From: Marinobacter sp. F3R08
GTDB taxonomy: Bacteria > Pseudomonadota > Gammaproteobacteria > Pseudomonadales > Oleiphilaceae
Length of the DNA stretch: 64,000 nucleotides
Direction: 5' to 3'
Assembly (NCBI RefSeq): GCF_018860425.1
Contig: NZ_JAHKPI010000015.1
Location: 482,141-546,140 of the forward strand
Of the stretch, positions 1 through 7,070 are shown piece by piece. Below the pieces are notes generated by a model. That model did not search any database and had not been told where the DNA came from. It saw nothing but the letters and a program-made list of their open reading frames with translations. The position numbers and the translations under genes were made by a program. Each line of letters starts with the position of its first letter. Within the stretch, counting starts at the first letter, position 1.

Positions 1-503
1 ATCAGCTCGCGGGTCATGCTTTCTGGTGTGCTTGATCTGGCGTTGGCCTGATCCAGAATTTCCTGAACGGCGGTTGCCTGAGGTTCTTCCCAGAAAGTTC
101 TGGGGGTATTCGGTTCGCGGGCCGGGATCGACGACTGGGCATTTGGATCCGGAATGAACTGGGCTTTGAAATAGAGAGTTTGCGGGCCGGAGGCTTCTCG
201 CTTGCTCCACTCTGCACGGCGGCTGCCTGAACTATCAATGATGGAGAAACCGTAGCCAGGCGATGCTGCCTGTTCGGTAAGAATGCGAAATCCCGGAGGC
301 TGTTCGGGAATGTTGAGGCTGGCCAGCACAGGACCGTCGCCAGCGTCGAAATCAATTCTGGCTTCAATCATCCAGACCGGGCGTTGCTCTCCTGTCAGCC
401 AGGGAATCCCAAGTTCAATATGCCTCCAGACGGCAAGAGAGATGCCGGCGGTAATCAGGAGGAGGACAGCGATGTAAAACGGCAGGCGAGAGCGGCTGGT
501 CAC
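1..503 (-). CDS. Inactive transglutaminase fused to 7TM, N-terminal part (cut by window edge)
   Basis: The minus strand stays open from a GTG at 503-501 to the left edge, giving 167 codons. The protein begins VTSRSRLPFYIAVLLLITAG, a membrane anchor near residues 7-25, followed by an RHLELGIPxL-like stretch (here RHIELGIPWLTGEQ) and an extracytoplasmic part. This resembles the N-terminus of the family that joins an inactive transglutaminase domain to a 7TM domain. The start overlaps the stop of the upstream zinc-protease lipoprotein gene (GTGA at 503-500), so the two are translationally coupled. In related genomes I recall this pair being followed by a RimK-like ATP-grasp ligase, which would lie outside this window. 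The function is unknown; a peptide-modifying or cell-surface role is inference. Confidence 0.75.
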   Translation of the reverse strand, partial: MTSRSRLPFYIAVLLLITAGISLAVWRHIELGIPWLTGEQRPVWMIEARIDFDAGDGPVLASLNIPEQPPGFRILTEQAASPGYGFSIIDSSGSRRAEWSKREASGPQTLYFKAQFIPDPNAQSSIPAREPNTPRTFWEEPQATAVQEILDQANARSSTPESMTREL

Positions 504-1297
504 GATTCGTTCCCATTGCTTTTGCGGATGGACTCGGGGAGATCGGTGGCGTATTCCTTGCCAACGTCTATCAACATCACGTCGCGCAGAATGTTCCGCC
601 CGATCAGAACTTCGTAGGTCAGGTTGGTTCGGTCGGCCAGGGTGAACTCGGCTACCTGTTGATGGTCGCCGATAAAGAACTGAAGCTCAACCACGACCCG
701 GCGCTCTGCTTCTTCCGCGCTGGCCTGAATGACGCGAACCCGGCGGGAGATCTCCTTTTCCAGTGTCACGAAGGTGTCAGTTCCCGGAACCGGTACATCA
801 AACCGAACCCAGTTGTTGCCGTCCCGCTCGAACCGGGTAATGTTGCGTGCGTCGATCGAGGAGGTCTCGGCACCACTGTCAATACGGGCCTTGTAGATCA
901 ACTCTGGACCGGTCAGATAGAAATTTTCCACTTCGCCGACTATGACTTTACCCCTGAGGCGGTCGGCCCGGCCTTTCGATGTCTCAGCCGCAGAACACTG
1001 GTTCTGGATCCGCACTGGCGGACACTCCGGTTTTTCAACCTGGGTGGCGATTGCATCCAGTATGGTTTGCGTTGTGGTTTGGTTCTGGGCGATGACCTGT
1101 TCATGCCGAACGGCTGCGTTTTCCTCCATGGTAACGAGAGTCGCGCGTTGGCTCTTCATGGATGTACCGAGTTCCTTCAGGTCATGTTTGGGAACCATGA
1201 AATAGCGGTCCGCCGAACACCCCGCCAGCAGAAAAATCCCTGCGAGTGTGGTTACGGAGAGCTTAGGCAGTCCAGCCCGAAAACAGTTCAAACCCAT
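500..1297 (-). CDS. Retropepsin-like ATP-dependent zinc protease family lipoprotein
   Basis: This 265-residue protein starts with a lipoprotein signal (lipobox LLAGC, Cys near residue 27), so it is predicted to be lipid-anchored in the envelope. A short coiled region (about 35-95) leads into a domain with RIDSGAETSSIDA near residue 138, the DSGA-type signature of the Zn_protease family (PF05618), which has a retroviral aspartyl-protease-like fold despite its name. The partner gene downstream overlaps by 4 nt and encodes the inactive-transglutaminase/7TM protein. In related genomes these two sit with a RimK-like ligase, suggesting an envelope peptide-processing unit. Substrate and activity are not known from sequence. 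The family call is firm, the catalytic claim is not. Confidence 0.85.
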   Translation of the reverse strand: MGLNCFRAGLPKLSVTTLAGIFLLAGCSADRYFMVPKHDLKELGTSMKSQRATLVTMEENAAVRHEQVIAQNQTTTQTILDAIATQVEKPECPPVRIQNQCSAAETSKGRADRLRGKVIVGEVENFYLTGPELIYKARIDSGAETSSIDARNITRFERDGNNWVRFDVPVPGTDTFVTLEKEISRRVRVIQASAEEAERRVVVELQFFIGDHQQVAEFTLADRTNLTYEVLIGRNILRDVMLIDVGKEYATDLPESIRKSNGNES

Positions 1298-1444
1298 GAA
1301 AAACCCCTGAGCTGGCAGACTGTCACGCCCGAGTTTGGAGGGCTTTGACGGTCTGTGCGTGTGAAATAGGCGTAATAAGGAGGCGAAGTATACAGCATCT
1401 CACCTGTGTGTTTGATTTACAGATGGTTAAGGGGAGCGCGGTGA

Positions 1445-1834
1445 TTAGCGTGAAAGTATATTCCCTTCACCCAGAACCGTTTCTGAACGAAGGTATTCCT
1501 GAATCAGGGGAGAGCAGTTGAGGTAAAACAGTAACAGCTCGCGTTGTACGTCCTGATCCTGGATGCGAGCCGCATAACTGATCAGTTCCCGGATAACCTC
1601 GTCGCTTCCGTTTTCGTTTGAAGGCACTCCGAAATTTTTGCCATACCGGGCCTTCAGCAGGTTGGTCAGGCGCTCAAGATGAAATTCACCGGTATGGGTG
1701 ATATGAGGGCGCATTGTGAATGACGCGCTGTCGACGTTTGGTCGCTGGTCGAACAGGCCTGAATGGTTTTCTTGCCGGCAGCCGTCATCATGGAGAAACT
1801 CCGCTTCCAGTTTTCGCCACAATTCTTTAAGCAT
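1445..1834 (-). CDS. Hypothetical protein, 129 aa
   Basis: I do not recognise this small soluble protein. It has no signal peptide or membrane segment and is rich in charged residues, with predicted helices toward the C-terminus (residues about 55-120). The start at 1834 has no strong Shine-Dalgarno sequence. It stands alone between the lipoprotein operon and rmuC, is read on the minus strand, and no better frame occupies the stretch. It is probably a real lineage-specific gene, but coding status rests only on an open frame of plausible composition. Confidence 0.5.
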   Translation of the reverse strand: MLKELWRKLEAEFLHDDGCRQENHSGLFDQRPNVDSASFTMRPHITHTGEFHLERLTNLLKARYGKNFGVPSNENGSDEVIRELISYAARIQDQDVQRELLLFYLNCSPLIQEYLRSETVLGEGNILSR

Positions 1835-2120
1835 GATCGGTCGTCCGTTCTGATCTGTTTCTGGCCCGGCAGGTGGTTAACAAAAGGTAATAACTGCGTG
1901 TCAGTTACCCATTTTAACCTTGTAGACGATATTACGTTGGGCGTCCATAGGCAGATGACCGCGCATTCAGTTATTGCCAAGCAGTCGTGGTCCCTGTCCG
2001 CACTTCTGAATAGACCGACAGGGTCCCGGGGAAAAGGTTCCGTTCCTGGGTTAGACTGTTCTGCAGCTGGAATATCCAGACCGTTTACAAACCACGGATA
2101 CCCAACAGGAGAAGTACGCG
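1835..2120. other. Intergenic region upstream of rmuC
   Basis: These 286 bases separate the minus-strand 129-aa gene from rmuC and should hold both divergent promoters. An AGGAG at about 2106-2110 serves rmuC. I see no clear hairpin, repeat or convincing promoter hexamers. Short open frames on both strands have no recognisable product. Confidence 0.4.
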
Positions 2121-3755
2121 GTGCCTGAAGCCGTCACAGAATTGATGTTGTCCCGGCCCGACCTGATGGCTGGGTTGATGGTTGCGTTGTTTATGGCGGC
2201 CATTGTTATGTCTGCTTTTCTGGCGAAAGCCGTTGCCGAGAAACGCAAACGTGCTCTTGAGCTGGCGGCGCTGGAAGCTTCAAGAGCAACCACCGAAAAA
2301 GCCCTGATTGACGCCGAACACGAGCAAGCTATGGAGGCCCAGCGCAGGGAGCAGCTTGAACTGGTGCTTTCGAACCTGCGCGACAAAGCCGGCCGTCTTG
2401 AACCGGACATCGAGCATTGGCGGCAACACGCATCCGGTCTTGAAAGCAGGCTTGCAGGTCTCGAATCAGATCTGGAAGGCCGCAAACAACGACTGGGACA
2501 GCTTGAGACTGAGCGCCAGATGCTTCAGGTGAGGGTTGACGACGCTTCAAGGGAGCTGGGCGAGGCTCGGGTTGCGTTGCGGGAACAGGAAGTGACGATC
2601 GAAAAGGAGCGCCGGTCCGCCAGTGAAAAGCTGGAGCTGCTTGAGCGTAATCGTGATGCCTTGAAACAGGAGTTCGAAAACCTTGCCAACAAGATTTTCG
2701 AGCAAAAGAATGAGCGGTTCAGTCAACAGACCAGAACCAGCCTGGACACTTTGCTGAGTCCGTTCCGTGACCAGTTGCAGGATTTCAGGAAGCGTGTTGA
2801 GGACGTATACACGACGGAAACCCGGGACCGTCAGGCCTTGCGGAGTGAAATCAAGTCGCTGCAGGATCTGAACCGCCAGATTACCGAGGAAGCATCCAAT
2901 CTGACCCGCGCGCTGAAGGGAGACAAGAAGGTACAGGGAAACTGGGGTGAGTTGATCCTGGAACGGGTGCTGGAAAAGTCCGGTTTACGAAAAGGAGCGG
3001 AGTACGATACCCAGGGCAGTTATCGGGACGCTGATAACCAGCTGTTCCGGCCGGATGTCATCGTGCATCTGCCGGACAACCGTAACCTGATTATCGATTC
3101 CAAAGTCTCACTGGTAGCTTATCAGCAGTGGATAACGGAGGATGAGGATTCTGCGGTAAAACAGGATGCGTTAAAACAGCATGTTGAGGCTGTGAGAAAT
3201 CATATCCGTACCCTCAGTGAAAAGGACTACAGCCAGCTCAATGGTCTGCACTCTCCGGACTTTGTGTTGTTGTTCATGCCGATAGAACCCGCTTTTGTGG
3301 CAGCATTTCAGCAGGACGAGAACCTCTTCGCAGAAGCCTTTGAGCGAAAGATTATTGTGGTAACTCCAACCACCCTGTTGGCCACGCTGAGAACGATCGA
3401 AAATATCTGGCGTTACGAACGCCAGAGTCAGAACGCGCGGCGAATCGCTGAGCGCGCCGGCGCGGTTTATGACAAACTTAGAGTGTTTGTAGAAGCGATG
3501 GAACGCCTGGGCAGCCAGTTGCATACTGCCCAGGGATCCTACGATTCCGCCATGAATACTCTGACTCGCGGACGCGGCAACCTGATTTCCCAGGCGAACC
3601 GCTTTGTCGAGCTTGGCGTTCGGGTGAAGAAAGAATTGCCAAAAGGCATTATGGATCAGGCTGAAGTCGATGCCGGTGAAGAATCGGATAACACTGAAGA
3701 CAACGAAATGGACACACAAGATCAGGCGATTGGTGCAGATAACCAGCAGGAGTAA
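2121..3755 (+). CDS. rmuC: DNA recombination protein RmuC
   Basis: A 544-residue RmuC-family protein (PF02646). A membrane-spanning segment (about residues 14-34) is followed by a long coiled coil (about 38-210) and the nuclease-like RmuC domain (about 225-470), recognisable from LKGDKKVQGNWGE, the RPDVIVHLPDNRNLIIDSK segment and LLFMPIEPAF. A low-complexity acidic tail ends the protein. RmuC limits recombination at inverted repeats and belongs to the PD-(D/E)XK-like nucleases. The start is GTG at 2121, chosen because AGGAG lies about 10 nt upstream and the hydrophobic segment follows. The exported TPR-like gene begins 6 nt after the stop and probably shares the transcript. Confidence 0.93.
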   Translation: MPEAVTELMLSRPDLMAGLMVALFMAAIVMSAFLAKAVAEKRKRALELAALEASRATTEKALIDAEHEQAMEAQRREQLELVLSNLRDKAGRLEPDIEHWRQHASGLESRLAGLESDLEGRKQRLGQLETERQMLQVRVDDASRELGEARVALREQEVTIEKERRSASEKLELLERNRDALKQEFENLANKIFEQKNERFSQQTRTSLDTLLSPFRDQLQDFRKRVEDVYTTETRDRQALRSEIKSLQDLNRQITEEASNLTRALKGDKKVQGNWGELILERVLEKSGLRKGAEYDTQGSYRDADNQLFRPDVIVHLPDNRNLIIDSKVSLVAYQQWITEDEDSAVKQDALKQHVEAVRNHIRTLSEKDYSQLNGLHSPDFVLLFMPIEPAFVAAFQQDENLFAEAFERKIIVVTPTTLLATLRTIENIWRYERQSQNARRIAERAGAVYDKLRVFVEAMERLGSQLHTAQGSYDSAMNTLTRGRGNLISQANRFVELGVRVKKELPKGIMDQAEVDAGEESDNTEDNEMDTQDQAIGADNQQE

Positions 3756-3760
3756 ATGCC

Positions 3761-4615
3761 ATGGCAGTATCATTTGGAACATATCGCCGCTTTGCCCGGG
3801 GAGCCGTTCTGGCTTCCATTTTCCTGGCTGGCCCGGCCTTTGCGCTGGCACCGGAGCATGAAACCCGCAGGCTCATGCTGGCCACTGAAGAGGCCGTAAT
3901 GGCTGAGAACTGGGGGGATGCCGCTGAGTATCTGAACCGGTTGCAACAACTGGAAGGCGAAAAACCGGCCGACTATTACTTTTACCGGGGCAGGGTGATG
4001 TTGCAGTCCTCTCACCTGAATGAAGCTCAGTCGGCTCTGGAAACCTACGTCAGCCAGGTCGGAACTGAGGGGCCTCACTATCAGGAATCCCTGAAGCTGA
4101 TTACCTCGATCGAAAAGACCAGAAAGGAAAGTGCTCTGGCACCCCAGAGTGCCGGAGAGAGCGAGCGGGTGGCGGTTATCGAGCCTGCAGGTGATGGCCG
4201 TGTTGACTCCCTTCGCAAACTGTACCTCGCCGATTCAGATCGTGAGGCCTTGACGTTGCATATCAACAGCCTGCTGGAGTTGGCCGGGTGGCGCCGTGAT
4301 AAGGCGGTCGTAAGGTTGGATCGGCCCGCAGAGGTTGAATATCGTCTTGGCACCCAGGGCGATGAACTGCAGATTCAGGAAATCAGACGGACTGAAGATG
4401 GCCGGATACTGCGTAGCACAGAGCAGATGTCGGTATTTGGTATCAACCCGAAGGTTGAATGGCGTTGCGAAGCGACGGTATCTACCTGCTGGGTTTACGA
4501 CCCGCGGGACGGTTCCCGCCTGCTGCAGCTGGCTGAAAACAGGGACCGGGCAGAAGAAATCGCTGAGACTCTGGGGCACCTGATTCGCACGGTACAGGCG
4601 CCCTCCGGGTCCTGA
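3761..4615 (+). CDS. Exported TPR-like protein of unknown function
   Basis: This 284-residue protein begins with a signal peptide (cleavage likely after AFA, about residue 28), so it should be periplasmic. Residues about 35-105 look like tetratricopeptide-type helical pairs (pattern around ENWGDAAEYLNRLQQLEGEKPADYYFYRG), and the rest is a mixed domain with two cysteines near the C-terminus (EWRCEATVSTCWVY) that could form a disulphide. It starts just behind rmuC with its own GCAGGAG and ends 1 nt from the convergent AraC gene stop. I do not recognise a named family; a scaffold or envelope assembly role is only a guess from the TPR-like fold. Confidence 0.75.
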   Translation: MAVSFGTYRRFARGAVLASIFLAGPAFALAPEHETRRLMLATEEAVMAENWGDAAEYLNRLQQLEGEKPADYYFYRGRVMLQSSHLNEAQSALETYVSQVGTEGPHYQESLKLITSIEKTRKESALAPQSAGESERVAVIEPAGDGRVDSLRKLYLADSDREALTLHINSLLELAGWRRDKAVVRLDRPAEVEYRLGTQGDELQIQEIRRTEDGRILRSTEQMSVFGINPKVEWRCEATVSTCWVYDPRDGSRLLQLAENRDRAEEIAETLGHLIRTVQAPSGS

Positions 4616-4616
4616 T

Positions 4617-5648
4617 TCAGCAAATGACATTGCCGCGTTCGCCCTCGCGGTATGCGCCGGGCGTCACACCGGTCCACTTCTTGAATGCGCGGTGGAAGGT
4701 TGATGGCTCGGTAAAACCGACCCTGGCGGCAATGTCGTTGATAGGAAGTTCCTGTCGACTCAGGTAGTAGATTGCCATATCCCTGCGCAACAGATCCTTG
4801 ATTTCCTGGAACGACGTATTCTCCTGCTTCAGCCGACGCCGCAGTGTCTGGGGGCTGGTGTGCAGTTCGGTTGCAATCCATTCAAAATCCGGTAGCGGCC
4901 TGGATAAATCTCTCCCGATCAGAGCCCGGATACGCCCGGTGAAAGTATTGCTCTCGTCTGGCCGGGAGAGCAAGTCTGCCGGAGAGGTCTTCAAAAACTG
5001 CCGCATCTCCGGCTTGTCCCGAATGACTGGCGCCGACAGGAATCGCTTGTCGAACGTGAGGGCGGTTTTGTCGGACTCGAACGCCAGCGGGCAATGGAAA
5101 ATGTGCCGGTACTCGTCGCCATGGGCTGGTCGGGAATAGTCGAATTCAGCTCTCTCCAGCTCAATGGGTTGGCCAATCAGCCAACTGCCCAGCCGGTGCC
5201 AGATCACTGGTATGCTTTCACGCAGGAAAAAACTGGGATCGTTAATTTCGCCTTCTATTTGCGTAACCAGGCGGGCCTTGGTCTCGCCAATCTCAAGCTC
5301 CATTGAAACCATTGGCTCAAACAGACGAGAAAACTGAAAGGCCTGACGGTACACGGATTCCAGGTTAGGGCAATCAATCACCAGTGCGCACATAGTGGCA
5401 AAGGTTCCGGTCCGTGCACGTCTCGGACCAAGCCCCATGAACTCGTCCTCCATCCGGTTCCAGAGCACCTGCATGAGATGGCTGAAATGGTTACTGCTTA
5501 CGCGGGCCATTTCTATACGTAGCAGATCTGGAGAGATTCCGGCGTCCCGGAGCATTTTCCGGGTATCAAAACCAAGTCTCTCGGCACCTACTAAAGCAGC
5601 CTGAACAAAGTGCTTCGAAACTGTCAGATCGGACATCACGTTCGCCAT
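4617..5648 (-). CDS. AraC-family transcriptional regulator (arabinose-binding-like N-domain)
   Basis: A 343-residue regulator. The N-terminal two thirds (about 20-205) match the Arabinose_bd-type effector domain found in OruR/ArgR-like AraC proteins, and the C-terminus (about 235-335) is the double helix-turn-helix, with LHTSPQTLRRRLKQE and the signature IAARVGFTEPSTFHRAFKKW. It is divergent from the AMACR-type CoA transferase gene, with about 180 bp between starts, so that gene is the obvious candidate target. Members of this subfamily often control fatty-acid, aromatic or amino-acid catabolism. The effector is unknown. A second ATG at 5636 is a possible start. Confidence 0.88.
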   Translation of the reverse strand: MANVMSDLTVSKHFVQAALVGAERLGFDTRKMLRDAGISPDLLRIEMARVSSNHFSHLMQVLWNRMEDEFMGLGPRRARTGTFATMCALVIDCPNLESVYRQAFQFSRLFEPMVSMELEIGETKARLVTQIEGEINDPSFFLRESIPVIWHRLGSWLIGQPIELERAEFDYSRPAHGDEYRHIFHCPLAFESDKTALTFDKRFLSAPVIRDKPEMRQFLKTSPADLLSRPDESNTFTGRIRALIGRDLSRPLPDFEWIATELHTSPQTLRRRLKQENTSFQEIKDLLRRDMAIYYLSRQELPINDIAARVGFTEPSTFHRAFKKWTGVTPGAYREGERGNVIC

Positions 5649-5831
5649 TCCATAGAAACAGAACCCATCATAAAACCCCCATAGAACAATGCAACTGACG
5701 CTGAATGGACTGCCTGGTAGAAACGGTCAATCGAAATGACGGAACCGGCGGTTGGCCCCGATGACAAAACCGGGCAGCATGAAGGAAACGAACGCTGTTC
5801 GGACAATTCTGATAATAAAAAGGAGATCATC

Positions 5832-6968
5832 ATGTCGGGTCCTCTGACGTCGCTGAAAGTTCTGGATTTCAGTACCTTGTTGCCTGGCCCATACGCCACC
5901 ATGCTGCTGGCGGATATGGGGGCGGAAGTGTTGCGTGTGGAGGCGCCCGACAGAGTGGAGCTGACCCGCGTAATGCCTCCCCACGATGGCGACGTGAGTA
6001 CGGCTCATGGTTTTCTGAATCGGGGCAAAAAGTCGCTTGGGCTCAATCTCAAAGAGGCAGGGAGCCGGGAGATAGTCCTGGAACTGATCAGGGAATATGA
6101 CGTTGTGGTGGAACAGTTTCGCCCGGGCGTGATGGACAGGCTTGGTATTGGCTACGACGTTCTCAAAGCGGTCAATCCGAGGCTCATCTATTGTGCAATC
6201 ACCGGTTACGGCCAAACAGGCCCTTATAAGGATCGGGCAGGCCACGACATCAATTACCTCGCCCTGTCAGGGGTCAGTAGTCACTGTGGCCGTGCCGATA
6301 GCGGTCCACCACCCATGGGGATCCAGATTGCTGATGTTGCGGGCGGGTCCCATCATGCGGTTATGGGTATTCTGGCTGCGGTAATACATCGGCAACAGAC
6401 CGGAGAAGGGCAGTTTGTTGATATCAGCATGACCGATGCGGCGTTCGCGCTGAACGCCATGTCGGGTGCAGCCTGCCTCGCCGGTGGCGAGGAGCAGAAG
6501 CCGGAGCGCGGGTTGCTGAATGGAGGCTCCTTCTACGATTATTATCAAACCCGCGACGGCCGCTGGCTGTCGGTTGGTAGCCTCGAACCCCAGTTCGCCT
6601 CCCGCCTGTTCCATACCCTCGGCATCTCTGATGTTACGAGCCTCGCCATGAGCCAGAATCCTGAGCATCAGCAACACCTGAAAGCGGTTCTGAAAGAAAC
6701 CATTGCTGCAAAACCTCTCGCCGAGTGGCGGGAAATCTTTGCTGATCAGGACGCCTGTGTGGAGCCGGTACTGACTATTTCAGAAGCGGCAGAGCACCCT
6801 CAGCTCAAGGCAAGAGATATGGTGATAGGCGTTGACAGAGGAGATGGCACCCAACAGCCGCAGATCGGCTTTCCGATCAAGTTCGAGAAAACGCCATCGG
6901 CAACCCTCCGCATCGGGAAAATGCTTGGGGCAGATAACGATCAGTTTCTACAGAAGACAAAAAAGTGA
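5832..6968 (+). CDS. CaiB/BaiF CoA-transferase family protein (alpha-methylacyl-CoA racemase type)
   Basis: A 378-residue class III CoA-transferase-fold protein. The segment GYGQTGPYKDRAGHDINYLA and the start LKVLDFSTLLPGPYATMLLADMGAEV are typical of alpha-methylacyl-CoA racemases, and Asp202 in the VDISMTDA motif matches the family's catalytic aspartate. AMACR enzymes epimerise 2-methylacyl-CoA esters in breakdown of branched lipids or sterols; true CoA transferases share the fold, so the reaction is inferred. The frame is open from 5736, but the start at 5832 is preferred because AAGGAG sits 7-8 nt upstream and the conserved domain starts there. The AraC regulator is divergent upstream. Confidence 0.88.
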   Translation: MSGPLTSLKVLDFSTLLPGPYATMLLADMGAEVLRVEAPDRVELTRVMPPHDGDVSTAHGFLNRGKKSLGLNLKEAGSREIVLELIREYDVVVEQFRPGVMDRLGIGYDVLKAVNPRLIYCAITGYGQTGPYKDRAGHDINYLALSGVSSHCGRADSGPPPMGIQIADVAGGSHHAVMGILAAVIHRQQTGEGQFVDISMTDAAFALNAMSGAACLAGGEEQKPERGLLNGGSFYDYYQTRDGRWLSVGSLEPQFASRLFHTLGISDVTSLAMSQNPEHQQHLKAVLKETIAAKPLAEWREIFADQDACVEPVLTISEAAEHPQLKARDMVIGVDRGDGTQQPQIGFPIKFEKTPSATLRIGKMLGADNDQFLQKTKK

Positions 6969-7070
6969 ATAAGTATTCAGTTTCATCTGGTTGAAAAGGA
7001 GGGCTCTGCTAGTTTTAAACATGTCACCGGGAACGGTGGAACCGTAGTGAACAAATATAAGGAATACACT

